43,919 nt of DNA from Bacteroidales bacterium. Its GTDB lineage: Bacteria > Bacteroidota > Bacteroidia > Bacteroidales > F082. The translations under genes and the position numbers were made by a program. The notes below the pieces were generated by a model, which had not been told where the DNA came from, did not search any database, and worked only from the letters and a program-made list of their open reading frames with translations. Shown piece by piece: positions 1 through 8,127 of this stretch. Each line of letters starts with the position of its first letter. Within the stretch, counting starts at the first letter, position 1. The stretch spans positions 1-43,919 of the forward strand of contig JAILDR010000151.1 of assembly GCA_024689285.1 (NCBI GenBank), in the 5' to 3' direction.

Positions 1-1
1 G

Positions 2-2434
2 CGTGCTTCACGCGACGGCAATGGCAACAGACTCGGCAACTGGTATCAATACACTGTTGACCTGAGCGCCTTCGCCGGTCAGAAGTACATTGCTATCCGT
101 CACTTCAACTGCTACGACCAATACATCATGTGCGTTGACGATATCGAACTGACCACTGGTGCCAAGAACACCGAAGCCGAGCGTCACCTCGAATCCTTCA
201 AGGTCATGTGCACCTCGATTGACGGCGAGCCTATCTTCAACACCAACGTTCCTGCCACCCAACCGTTCTGCCAGCTGGCTACCGATGAACTGGTTGAGGG
301 CGACCACTACATCTGCAAGGTGGCTGCTATGTACAGCACCGGCATGAGTGATTGGCTGGAAGCTGAATGGGAATATGAATCCTGCGAGCACTACGCCCCT
401 GTTGACGGTCTCGAAGTGACTCCTGAAAACGAAGGTAACTACCTCGTTTGGGAATTCGACGGCCAAGGCGGTGGCGGCGGCGGCCAAGGCGGCCAAGGCG
501 ATGCCTTCAGCCTCAACTTCGACGACAGCCAGATTCCTTCTGGTTGGACCATCATCGACGGTGGCAGCCCTGCTGGCTACGGCTGGCATCTCGGTAGCAC
601 CACCTTGGGCGCTGGCAATGGCCACAACGGTTCGGCTGACCTCATCATCAGCCAGAGCTATGACAACAACTTTGGTGTCGTCTATCCCGACAACTGGTTC
701 ATCTCGCCCGCTGTGACGCTGGCTAACGGCTCTCAGTTCAGCTTCTGGGCTTGCGGTCAGGATGCCGGATATGCTGCTGAGCATTGCGGTGTGTTCGTCT
801 CCACCTCTGGTACTAACCCGAGCGACTTCACGATGGTGAACGAGTGGACGCTGAGCGCCAAGAGCACTGGCGAGAAGGCTTCTGTCCGCGGTACCCGCGA
901 CCAGGGCACATGGCGTCAGTACACGGTTGACTTGAGCAACTACGCTGGCGAAGGTCGTTATATCGCTATTCGTCACTTCAACTGCAGCGACATGTTCTAC
1001 ATTGATGTCGACGATATCGAACTGACCAACGGTGCCAAGAGCAACCGCGCTCCTTGGGAGTTCTTCAACGGCTACGTGACCGATCCGGGTGCGATGGCCA
1101 ATGGTGCTGATGCTTCGTGGACGAAGAACGGTCAAGGCACTTGGGGTCCTGGCTGCCAGCTGGCTAACGGCAACAGAGTTGGTGACAGCTTCACCCTCAC
1201 TGCTGCTACGACCATCAACGAGATTGAGGTCTACGGCTACCAGACTGGTTCCAGCACCACCTCGACCTTCAACGGTCTCTATGCTCAGATTTACAATGGC
1301 AACCCGATGAACGGCGGTCAAGTTGTTTGGGGCGATGCCAATACCAACATCATGACGGCCACGGCCTTCACCAACTGCTATCGCGGTAGCGACGGCGATG
1401 CTACTGGCACCACCCGCCCGATCATGAGCGTCACTGCCTCTGGCTTGAACATTGAGCTTGAAGCTGGTACCTACTACCTTGTGTATCAGTTGAACGGCAC
1501 TGGTTCGAGCGGTCCTTGGGCTGCACCTCACGCTGAACCCAACATTGGTAACACTGGTAACGGTGTCCAATATGTCAGCACTGGTTGGCAGACTTTGACC
1601 GATGGCGGTACCAGCACGCCTTATGGCGTTGCCATGAAGCTCTCCGGTAACACTGGTGGTCAAGGCCCGACCCCGACTGGCGACATCATTGGCTTCATGA
1701 TCTTCCGCGACGGTCAATGGCTGGCTCAAGTTGGTCCTGAGGTTCGTGACTACACCGACATCGACGAGTTTGGCGAGCACGAGTACTGCGTCCGCGTGAT
1801 CTACAACGGTACGGATGTCCTCCCGAGCAACAACTTCTACTATGCCATGAGCTGCCCGGTCTGCCAAGGCGACCGTTGCGCTGCTGGCGAGCCTATCTAT
1901 GGCGAAGTGTTCAGATCCTACGACCAAGTGAGAATTTGGTGGGGTGAGTACGCTGCCATCGAAGGCGTCGTGAAGTACAATGTCTACCGCTCGACCGACA
2001 ACGCCACCTACACCATGGTTGGTGAGGTTCCCGCTGTTGAAGGCCAGGTGAAGTACGAATACATCGACACTCCTGAGAGAAGCGCTGGTACTTACTACTA
2101 TCAGGTGCGTGCTGACTACGGCTACTGCGAGTCAGAACCCGCTGTCTCCGGTGAGAATCCGGCTGTGAACTATGTTGTTATCAGCGTGACCAGCGTCGAC
2201 GAGAACGAAGGCTTCGCCATCTTCCCGAACCCGACCAAGGCCAACGTGACCATCCAAGCCAAGGATATGCAGCACATCACTGTGGTGAGCGTCCTCGGTC
2301 AAGTGGTCTACGATGCTGATGTCGACACCGATGAGGTTATCCTCAACATGTCTCAGTACGCTGCTGGCATGTATACCGTGCGCGTCATGACTGAGAACGG
2401 TGTTCGCGTCGAACGCGTCTCTGTTGTCAGATAA
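2..2434 (+). CDS. T9SS cargo adhesin with choice-of-anchor J (cleaved adhesin) domains, 5' end outside window
   Basis: The reading frame is open from base 2, so the start lies upstream of the window. The first 60 residues are the end of one choice-of-anchor J / cleaved-adhesin domain (YIAIRHFNC, then VDDIEL). A second copy lies at about 530-1040 with the same signatures, separated by an Fn3-like stretch and a Gly-rich linker (about 465-500). A beta-rich region follows (about 1050-1660), then another Fn3-like segment. The T9SS type A sorting domain covers about 2200-2434 and contains FPNPTKANVTI, LGQVVYD and a basic end, RVSVVR. The protein should cross the outer membrane through T9SS and be attached to the cell surface or released. 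Codons end strongly in C or T, as in highly expressed genes. The exact substrate or ligand cannot be told. Confidence 0.9.
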   Translation, partial: RASRDGNGNRLGNWYQYTVDLSAFAGQKYIAIRHFNCYDQYIMCVDDIELTTGAKNTEAERHLESFKVMCTSIDGEPIFNTNVPATQPFCQLATDELVEGDHYICKVAAMYSTGMSDWLEAEWEYESCEHYAPVDGLEVTPENEGNYLVWEFDGQGGGGGGQGGQGDAFSLNFDDSQIPSGWTIIDGGSPAGYGWHLGSTTLGAGNGHNGSADLIISQSYDNNFGVVYPDNWFISPAVTLANGSQFSFWACGQDAGYAAEHCGVFVSTSGTNPSDFTMVNEWTLSAKSTGEKASVRGTRDQGTWRQYTVDLSNYAGEGRYIAIRHFNCSDMFYIDVDDIELTNGAKSNRAPWEFFNGYVTDPGAMANGADASWTKNGQGTWGPGCQLANGNRVGDSFTLTAATTINEIEVYGYQTGSSTTSTFNGLYAQIYNGNPMNGGQVVWGDANTNIMTATAFTNCYRGSDGDATGTTRPIMSVTASGLNIELEAGTYYLVYQLNGTGSSGPWAAPHAEPNIGNTGNGVQYVSTGWQTLTDGGTSTPYGVAMKLSGNTGGQGPTPTGDIIGFMIFRDGQWLAQVGPEVRDYTDIDEFGEHEYCVRVIYNGTDVLPSNNFYYAMSCPVCQGDRCAAGEPIYGEVFRSYDQVRIWWGEYAAIEGVVKYNVYRSTDNATYTMVGEVPAVEGQVKYEYIDTPERSAGTYYYQVRADYGYCESEPAVSGENPAVNYVVISVTSVDENEGFAIFPNPTKANVTIQAKDMQHITVVSVLGQVVYDADVDTDEVILNMSQYAAGMYTVRVMTENGVRVERVSVVR

Positions 2435-2467
2435 ATGACACTGCGGAATTGATTTCCGCAAAAATTT

Positions 2468-2498
2468 GGGTGGTTCTTTCGGGAACCACCCTTTTTTT
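2468..2498 (+). terminator. Rho-independent terminator of the adhesin gene
   Basis: A perfect 9-bp stem (GGGTGGTTC at 2468-2476, GAACCACCC at 2483-2491) with a 6-base loop is followed by seven T. It sits 33 bases after the adhesin stop codon. The T-run leads directly into the promoter of the next gene. Confidence 0.9.
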
Positions 2499-2499
2499 G

Positions 2500-2507
2500 T
2501 ATCTTTG
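2500..2507 (+). promoter_or_regulatory. Bacteroidetes -7 box for the acyl-CoA synthetase operon
   Basis: TATCTTTG matches the Bacteroidetes -7 consensus TAnnTTTG, 37 bases before the ATG at 2545. No good -33 TTG is present: the corresponding region lies inside the terminator stem, so the -33 contact is probably weak (TTCTTTC around 2474-2480). Confidence 0.65.
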
Positions 2508-2544
2508 CGGAAAATTATTGTGCAATTTATACCTTATTAATATT

Positions 2545-4848
2545 ATGATCGCAAAAGAATTATTAGAACCGAAAAGTATCGTTGTTTGCGGTGCATCGAG
2601 TGACATTCACAAACCAGGCGGTAAATCGCTGAAGAACCTTTTGGAGAGCCCTTTCAAAGGTAAGGTTTACGCTGTTAACCCTAAAGAGACTGAAGTTCAA
2701 GGCGTGAAATGCTATGCCAAGGTGGAAGATCTTCCTCAGGTGGACTGCGCCCTCATCTGTATTGCTGCCAAATTCTGCGCCCAGACCGTTGACGTGCTGG
2801 CCAAGGAAAAGGGCTGCAAAGGCTTCATCATCATCAGTGCCGGCTTCTCAGAGGAGAATGCTGAAGGCGCTGCCATCGAAAAACATATTGTCGACACCAT
2901 CAACAGCGTGGGTGGCTCGCTTATCGGCCCCAACTGCACTGGATTCCTCAACGTGAACTATGCCGGCTGTTTCGACACTCCTATCCCGACGCTGGATCCT
3001 CATGGTGTGGACTTCATCACGGGCTCTGGTGCCACGGCTGTGTTTATCAAGGAGTATGGTATCAGCAACGGTTTGAAATTCAACAGCGTTTGGGCTGTTG
3101 GTAACTCTGCTCAACTGGGTATCGAAGACGTACTCGAACACTTGGATGAGACTTTCGATCCTGAGAAATCGAGCCGCGTCATCATGCTTTATATGGAAAA
3201 GATTGGCGACCCGAAGCGCTTGCTCAGGCATAGTCGTAGCCTCATCGGCAAGGGATGCCATATCGCGGCCATCAAGAGCGGTGGCTCTGCCGCTGGCTCG
3301 CGTGCCGCTTCCTCACATACGGGCGCTTTGGCCACCAACGATGCCGCTGTGGACGCTTTGTTCCGCAAGGCGGGTATCGTGCGATGCCAAAACCGTCAGG
3401 AATTGACCACCGTCTGCGGTGTCTTTATGCACCCCGAAATCAAAGGCAAACGCTGCGCCGTGGTGACCCATGCCGGTGGTCCCGCCGTGATGCTCACCGA
3501 TGTGCTTTCCAATGGCGGAATGGAGGTGCCTTCGCTCAAGGATCACCCCGCCAGCAAAGCCCTGTTGGAGAAGCTCTTCCCTGGCTCTTCAGTTGGCAAC
3601 CCCATTGACTTCCTCGCCACTGGTACTGCCGAACAACTGGGTTATATCCTCGATGCTGTGGAGAACGATTATACCGACATCGATTTCTCGGTCGTTATTT
3701 TCGGCTCGCCTGGACTCTTCTCTAACAAGGAGGTCTACGACCTTCTCGACGAGAAGATGCGCACCTGCAAGAAGCCCATCTTCCCCGTGCTGCCTTCCAT
3801 CATCAATGTGAAACAAGAGATTGAGGATTTCATCGCTAAGGGTCACATCAACTTCCCCGAGGAATGCGTGCTTGGCAATGCCATCTGCAAGATCTACAAT
3901 ACTCCCAAACCCAAGGTGGGTAAGATTATGGAACTGCCTGTTGACCTCATCATGGTGGCTCCCGCTGACGAGCCCGACCAAGCTCAAGTGGCAGAGGTAG
4001 CCGAGTCCATTCGCGAGTGGGGTATGCTCACACCGATTACCGTCGTTCCTATGCTTGGTGGCTATCGTGTCTTGACCGGTGCCAAGCGTTTGCGCGCTGC
4101 CATCATGAATGGCATGAAAGAAATCCAGGCTTATGTTCAGGAAGGCATTCCCGTTGCCGACCAACCCGAGATCGACGTTGTGCGCATTCGCAAAACCATT
4201 GACCGCTGCAAGGATGGTTATATTGAAATGGCTGACTACAACGAGCTGCTTGATGCCGCTGGCATCAGCCGCAAGAAGAGTGTGGAAGTGAGTAAGAAAG
4301 ACGATGCTTTGGCCTTCGCCAAAGAAGTCGGTTGCTCGAAGGATGTGCCGCTGGTGATGAAGGTCGTCGGCCCGCTGCATAAGAGCGACGTGGGTGGTGT
4401 CACCCTCGGTGTGAAGGATCTCGAAACAGTAGGCAAGGAGTTTGACCGCCTTATGGCTATCAAGGACACCTATGCTGTGGAGATGTATCCCATGCTTGAA
4501 GGTACGGAGGTTTATATCGGTGCCATGCGCGACCCGAAGTTTGGCCATCAAGTGTTCTTCGGCCTGGGCGGTATCTTTATCGAGGTACTGAAGGACGTGG
4601 AGAGTGCCCTGGTGCCAGTCACCAAGGAAGAAGTACTCGACAAGCTTAAGAACCTTAAGGGTTATAAGATTCTGGAAGGCGTTCGTGGTCAGGCTGGTGT
4701 CAATCTCGACCTCTATGCCGATCAGGTGGTCCGCGTCAGTGCCTTGGTGCAGGTCGCACCCGAAATCGCTGAAATGGACCTCAACCCCTTGCTGGGCAAC
4801 CCGCGTTATGTGACTGCTGTTGACGCACGTATCCGGATTGAGAAATGA
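2545..4848 (+). CDS. ADP-forming acetate/acyl-CoA ligase (fused alpha-beta) with ParB-like insert
   Basis: This 767-residue protein resembles NDP-forming acyl-CoA synthetases, which interconvert acyl-CoA + ADP + Pi with acid + CoA + ATP. The N-terminal CoA-binding Rossmann domain starts IAKELLEPKSIVVCGAS. The CoA-ligase domains follow, with the conserved SSHTGALA segment whose His258 is the expected phosphohistidine. The C-terminal ATP-grasp half (about residues 565-767) has PLVMKVVGPLHKSDVGGV and ends with the metal-site-like EMDLNPLL. Between the halves, at residues about 463-545, is a segment that looks like a ParB N-terminal domain; ordinary fused family members (about 690-710 residues) lack it. 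The ATG at 2545 is preferred over in-frame upstream starts because the promoter -7 box lies at 2500-2507 and the MIAKELLEP start fits the family. The next gene overlaps by ATGA. Confidence 0.9.
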   Translation: MIAKELLEPKSIVVCGASSDIHKPGGKSLKNLLESPFKGKVYAVNPKETEVQGVKCYAKVEDLPQVDCALICIAAKFCAQTVDVLAKEKGCKGFIIISAGFSEENAEGAAIEKHIVDTINSVGGSLIGPNCTGFLNVNYAGCFDTPIPTLDPHGVDFITGSGATAVFIKEYGISNGLKFNSVWAVGNSAQLGIEDVLEHLDETFDPEKSSRVIMLYMEKIGDPKRLLRHSRSLIGKGCHIAAIKSGGSAAGSRAASSHTGALATNDAAVDALFRKAGIVRCQNRQELTTVCGVFMHPEIKGKRCAVVTHAGGPAVMLTDVLSNGGMEVPSLKDHPASKALLEKLFPGSSVGNPIDFLATGTAEQLGYILDAVENDYTDIDFSVVIFGSPGLFSNKEVYDLLDEKMRTCKKPIFPVLPSIINVKQEIEDFIAKGHINFPEECVLGNAICKIYNTPKPKVGKIMELPVDLIMVAPADEPDQAQVAEVAESIREWGMLTPITVVPMLGGYRVLTGAKRLRAAIMNGMKEIQAYVQEGIPVADQPEIDVVRIRKTIDRCKDGYIEMADYNELLDAAGISRKKSVEVSKKDDALAFAKEVGCSKDVPLVMKVVGPLHKSDVGGVTLGVKDLETVGKEFDRLMAIKDTYAVEMYPMLEGTEVYIGAMRDPKFGHQVFFGLGGIFIEVLKDVESALVPVTKEEVLDKLKNLKGYKILEGVRGQAGVNLDLYADQVVRVSALVQVAPEIAEMDLNPLLGNPRYVTAVDARIRIEK
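3931..4170 (+). other. ParB N-terminal-like (ParB/sulfiredoxin fold) segment inside the acyl-CoA ligase
   Basis: The translated stretch carries the ParB signatures in order: a DLI..APADEPDQAQV start, then VAESIREWGMLTPITVV (ParB: LaeSI.e.Gll.Pi.V), then GYRVLTGAKRLRAAIMNG (ParB: GyelvaGerRlrAak..G), ending KEIQAYV. The order, spacing and helix-strand pattern all fit. It lies exactly at the linker between the CoA-ligase and ATP-grasp halves and keeps the frame open. ParB N-domains in known proteins bind CTP or act as nucleases or kinases; the role here is unknown. Confidence 0.75.
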
Positions 4849-5147
4849 TTACTGAAAAAGCGACATATTACCTGGTTTATGCCGCCTTGGTCGTGGTCAC
4901 CTTCCTGTTGGATAACCATCTGCTGAAGAAGACTGATAAGACCAGCCGCACTGTCGGCTATATCCTCAGTATTATTGTGGATTTGGCCATGTTCGGCTTC
5001 GGCATCTACCTGTATTACGCCAAGGGCGAAGACCAGACGGGCTTCGTCCTTGGTGGTATCCTTTGCGGTATCTGTCTGCTGTGCCTGCTCGGGCGGTATT
5101 GGCAAAATAAGGAACAGGACAAAAGAAAAAGACATGAAGAAATCTGA
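4845..5147 (+). CDS. Small membrane protein of unknown function
   Basis: A 100-residue protein whose ATG overlaps the stop codon of the acyl-CoA ligase (ATGA), which implies translational coupling. It shows three hydrophobic segments: residues about 6-23, 38-59 and 67-83. Its tail is strongly charged (NKEQDKRKRHEEI) and probably cytoplasmic. No family is recognised. Its 3' end overlaps the next gene by 14 bases, so all three genes appear to be one transcript. Confidence 0.7.
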   Translation: MITEKATYYLVYAALVVVTFLLDNHLLKKTDKTSRTVGYILSIIVDLAMFGFGIYLYYAKGEDQTGFVLGGILCGICLLCLLGRYWQNKEQDKRKRHEEI

Positions 5148-5823
5148 TTTCATTACGATTATCGTTTGGGCTGCCGTGATTTGTGGCTTCGCTTTCATCC
5201 CTGGCGCATGGGATTGGTTCAATACGACTACTGCCAACCACGGCCTGCTGATGAGCTTCTTCAAATTTGCCATCCTCGGCACCTTTGGCGAGATGCTCGC
5301 CTTGCGCATCCGCGAGGGCGTGTATATGAAAAAAGGTTTTGGCTTCCTGCCCAAGCTCTTGATTTGGGGCGTGCTGGGTGTGGTGATTGCCTCTGCCATG
5401 ACCATCTTCAAGACAGGTACAGTAAAGCTGCTTGACGGCGGCTTCCATCTCAATGGCAAGGCCGCTGAATGGTTCGCTGGCGATTTGAGTTGGGGTAAGT
5501 TTTTTGTCGCACTCTGCGTTAGTGTGTTGATGAACACCCTCTTCGCGCCTGTCTTCATGACTTTCCACAAGATTACCGACATCCACATTGCCGAGACGGG
5601 CGGCACGCTGAAGGGCTTCTTTGGCAGTCCACTTGGAATGCGCGAGGCTCTGTCGCATAAAATCAATTGGGACATCCAGTATGGTTTTGTCTTCGCCAAG
5701 ACCATCCCGTTGTTCTGGTATCCGGCACACACCCTTACTTTCTTGCTGCCGCCTACGCTACAAGTGCTGTTTGCGGCTTTCCTCGGTGTGGCTTTGGGTG
5801 TAATTCTGAGCATAAAGAAATAA
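5134..5823 (+). CDS. Multi-pass membrane protein, Mpv17/PMP22-like
   Basis: A 229-residue protein with at least four hydrophobic segments and no signal peptidase site. The C-terminal part (INWDIQYGFVF, then KTIPLFWYPAHTLTFLLPP and a long last helix) resembles the end of the Mpv17/PMP22 family, where a W..WP..Q..NF..VP pattern precedes the last membrane helix. The match is by eye and only moderate. The start at 5134 (MKKSDFITIIVW) is chosen because the upstream in-frame extension is only the shadow of the preceding gene. It is third in the acyl-CoA ligase operon. The family's function in bacteria is not known. Confidence 0.7.
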   Translation: MKKSDFITIIVWAAVICGFAFIPGAWDWFNTTTANHGLLMSFFKFAILGTFGEMLALRIREGVYMKKGFGFLPKLLIWGVLGVVIASAMTIFKTGTVKLLDGGFHLNGKAAEWFAGDLSWGKFFVALCVSVLMNTLFAPVFMTFHKITDIHIAETGGTLKGFFGSPLGMREALSHKINWDIQYGFVFAKTIPLFWYPAHTLTFLLPPTLQVLFAAFLGVALGVILSIKK

Positions 5824-5846
5824 TTGATGATAGTAATAGATTTTGT

Positions 5847-5880
5847 GCAACTCCTTGGCAACTCCTTGCCAGGGAGTTGC
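5847..5880 (+). repeat. Hairpin with two alternative left arms between operons
   Basis: GCAACTCC occurs twice in tandem (5847-5854 and 5858-5865), and its complement GGAGTTGC lies at 5873-5880, so either left arm can pair. No T-run follows, so it would be at best a weak terminator of the upstream operon. Confidence 0.5.
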
Positions 5881-5930
5881 TGTATTGTAGCCAGGTTGTT
5901 GCAATTATTGAAAAAAATCTCACTTTTTTC

Positions 5931-5960
5931 TTGACAATAAAGAAATTTGTTGTACTTTTG
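5931..5960 (+). promoter_or_regulatory. Promoter of the ABC transporter/GntR operon
   Basis: The -7 box TACTTTTG (5953-5960) matches TAnnTTTG exactly. A -33 TTG (5931-5933, in CTTGACAA) lies 19 bases upstream, the normal Bacteroidetes spacing. The ATG of the ATPase follows at 6004. Because a GntR regulator is encoded in the operon, this promoter is the likely target of autoregulation. Confidence 0.75.
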
Positions 5961-6003
5961 CAGTGTTCTAATCAACTAATACACTACAACAAAATACAAC
6001 AAC

Positions 6004-6825
6004 ATGATTACAATCAACAACTTAGACTTCGGTTACAAAGCGCAACCAGTCTTCAGAAACATCAACCTCAGCTTCGAGAAAGGCAATATCTACGGGCTGT
6101 TAGGTGAAAATGGAGTGGGGAAGACCTCCCTGCTGAAACTCATCAGCGGCCTGCAGAAGCCTACCACTGGCACCTGCGACGTTGACGGCATAGCACCCTT
6201 CGATCGTCTGCCCGAAACCCTCCAAAAGATTTACTTCATTTCCGAGGACTTTGCCATCCCGGAAGGCACTCCTGTTGATAATGTACGCGAGTTAGGCATG
6301 TTTTACCCTAACTACGACGAAAGCCTCTTCTTCCAACTTTGCAAGGAAATGGAGGTTAACCCAGAGCGTAAATACGCTGAAATGTCGTTTGGTCAGCAGA
6401 AGAAATGCCTCATCTCGACAGCCTTAGCCCTCAATACAGACTACTTGCTCCTTGATGAACCCACCAATGGTCTCGACATCCCTTCGAAGACCCTCTTCCG
6501 TCAGGTGATCGCCAAGCATGCCAACGACAACCGCACCATTATCATTTCCACTCACCAAGTGAAGGACGTGGAAAACCTCATCGACCCCATCATCATCCTC
6601 GACCACGACGAGGTGCTGCTGAAGGCTTCGTTCTACGAAATCACCAGCAAACTCTATTTCGACTACGGCACGGAGAAGGATGACACAGCCCTCTACAGCG
6701 AAATGATTCCTGGCGGCTATGTCAACGTTGTCCGCAATACCGAAGGCTTGGATAGCAAGGTGAGCATCGAGGTGCTCTTCAACACCGTCATGAAAAACAA
6801 GGAAACCATCAAACAAATCTTTTGA
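6004..6825 (+). CDS. ABC transporter ATP-binding protein
   Basis: A 273-residue ATPase with Walker A GENGVGKTS (residues 34-42, Lys40), a signature loop MSFGQQKK (a variant of LSGGQ), Walker B YLLLDEPTNGLD and a switch His in IISTHQ. It should energise the membrane subunit encoded next. With the GntR gene downstream, the layout resembles YtrA-type operons that respond to cell-wall or membrane stress. The substrate is unknown. The stop codon overlaps the first bases of an inverted-repeat element that fills the gap to the next gene. Confidence 0.93.
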   Translation: MITINNLDFGYKAQPVFRNINLSFEKGNIYGLLGENGVGKTSLLKLISGLQKPTTGTCDVDGIAPFDRLPETLQKIYFISEDFAIPEGTPVDNVRELGMFYPNYDESLFFQLCKEMEVNPERKYAEMSFGQQKKCLISTALALNTDYLLLDEPTNGLDIPSKTLFRQVIAKHANDNRTIIISTHQVKDVENLIDPIIILDHDEVLLKASFYEITSKLYFDYGTEKDDTALYSEMIPGGYVNVVRNTEGLDSKVSIEVLFNTVMKNKETIKQIF

Positions 6826-6889
6826 TTGCCACGCTTTGCTCGCACTGACGAGAACCCGCTTTGCGTCATTGCGAGGAACATAGCAATCC
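6824..6889 (+). repeat. Imperfect inverted-repeat (REP-like) element inside the ABC operon
   Basis: The left arm 6824-6850 (GATTGCCACGC... ending CTGACG) and right arm 6864-6889 (CGTCATTGCGAGG... ending GCAATCC) are imperfect inverted copies. The arm motif CGTCATTGCGAGGA with a terminal GCAATCC resembles a dispersed palindrome found in many bacterial genomes. It begins on the ATPase stop codon and could fold in the mRNA between the two transporter genes. Confidence 0.7.
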
Positions 6890-6920
6890 AGAAACAAACT
6901 AAATAAAGGAGAAATAGATT

Positions 6921-7757
6921 ATGAATAACACATTCAGCTTCAATCGCTTCAAAAACCTCTTGCTGAAGGACGGCAAGATGTACATCCGCAACTACGGCAC
7001 CTCACTCATCGTGTTTTGCTGTCTGAATGCCATCTTTTGGATTTTCAACCTGCTGTTTGGCTCTTCATCCGAATCAGCGTTCCGCTTCGGTATGCTTTGC
7101 CTTTGGACAGGTTTAGCCTTGATGATGGCTCCGGAAAAGGTCTATGGTAAGGCCAACCTTTCGCGTGAGGGTGTGGGCTTCGCCATGCTGCCTGCTTCCT
7201 CATTGGAGAAATTTGTCAGCATGTTCATCTATTGCGCCATCGTTACTCCCATTGTGGTTTTCTTTGGAGGCTATTTAGTTGATACCTTGCTGTCGCTCTT
7301 CCCCTTCGGTGGTTTCGAGAAGCCGATACATCTCTACACCATCAATGAGATTGTTCGCATGATTGACAATTCAGAAGGCGTGTTTCAAAACGGCGACATG
7401 GCCGTTTCTTTTACCGATGTGTTCCCTGTTGCAGCGATACGCATTTCGCTTTACATGGGCATCATCCAATGGGCAGCCATCTTCATGCTGGGCAATATGC
7501 TTTTCAAGAAGCGCAAAACTGGAAGGACTTTTGCCTGCTATCTGGGCATTTCATACCTGCTTTCCACGCTTTTCGGACTGTCTTTCATCAAGAATGGATG
7601 GATGGAGCAATGGCTGGAGTCTTTAGAGGACCTTACTGAGATTGAGATGATTCGTTTCGCCCATAATGGAATGATATGGGGCATGATTCTCGGCATCGTC
7701 ATCACCGCCGTGCTGCTCTACTTCACCTATCGTAAAATCAAGACGCAAAAATACTAA
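6921..7757 (+). CDS. ABC transporter membrane subunit
   Basis: A 278-residue protein with about six hydrophobic segments (residues about 28-48, 55-72, 96-120, 170-192, 203-222 and 247-270) and a basic C-terminus. No soluble domain or signal peptide is evident. Its position after an ABC ATPase and immediately before a GntR regulator (3-base gap) identifies it as the likely permease partner, although the sequence is too divergent for a named family. A purine-rich GGAGAAAT lies about 10 bases before the ATG. Confidence 0.85.
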   Translation: MNNTFSFNRFKNLLLKDGKMYIRNYGTSLIVFCCLNAIFWIFNLLFGSSSESAFRFGMLCLWTGLALMMAPEKVYGKANLSREGVGFAMLPASSLEKFVSMFIYCAIVTPIVVFFGGYLVDTLLSLFPFGGFEKPIHLYTINEIVRMIDNSEGVFQNGDMAVSFTDVFPVAAIRISLYMGIIQWAAIFMLGNMLFKKRKTGRTFACYLGISYLLSTLFGLSFIKNGWMEQWLESLEDLTEIEMIRFAHNGMIWGMILGIVITAVLLYFTYRKIKTQKY

Positions 7758-7760
7758 ACC

Positions 7761-8099
7761 ATGGAATTCAACGCACACAAACCCATATACTTGCAGATTT
7801 GTTCGCAACTGTATGAGCAGATACTGCGAGGCGAACTGAAGGCCGACGACCGCATCCTGTCGGTACGCGACTATGGCATCCAGCTCGGAGTGAACCCTAA
7901 CACCATCATGCGATCATACGAGACCATGACGAATGCGGGCATCATCTACAACAAGCGCGGCATCGGCTATTTCATCTCCGCTGAGGCCAAGGATATTGTC
8001 CTCAAGCAAATGCGCGAGGAGTTTCTCGAAAAGGAATTGCCCGAAGTGGTCAAGAAAATGAAGCTCTTGGGCATAGGCCTTGACGATATTAAGCTGTAA
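7761..8099 (+). CDS. GntR-family transcriptional regulator, YtrA type
   Basis: A 112-residue protein with one winged helix-turn-helix: PIYLQICSQLYEQILRGELK, then the SVRDYGIQLGVNPNTIMRSYETM recognition region and a GIIYNKRGIGYFI wing. It has only a short C-terminal helix tail and lacks the FCD or UTRA effector domains, as in the YtrA subfamily. It starts three bases after the permease stop. Such regulators commonly repress their own ABC operon until an inducer appears, so the promoter at 5931-5960 is its probable target. Confidence 0.92.
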   Translation: MEFNAHKPIYLQICSQLYEQILRGELKADDRILSVRDYGIQLGVNPNTIMRSYETMTNAGIIYNKRGIGYFISAEAKDIVLKQMREEFLEKELPEVVKKMKLLGIGLDDIKL

Positions 8100-8127
8100 G
8101 AAACTGTAATCCATTCAATTAATTACC

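Noticed and set aside
8..1927. Long open frame on the minus strand opposite the first adhesin (about 640 codons)
   Set aside because: It mirrors the strong codon bias of the adhesin gene and gives a low-complexity protein without any domain or signal peptide; the plus strand has a clear T9SS protein.
2449..2544. Upstream start for the acyl-CoA synthetase
   Set aside because: That extension would cover the terminator hairpin and the promoter; the ATG at 2545 fits both the promoter and the family's N-terminus.
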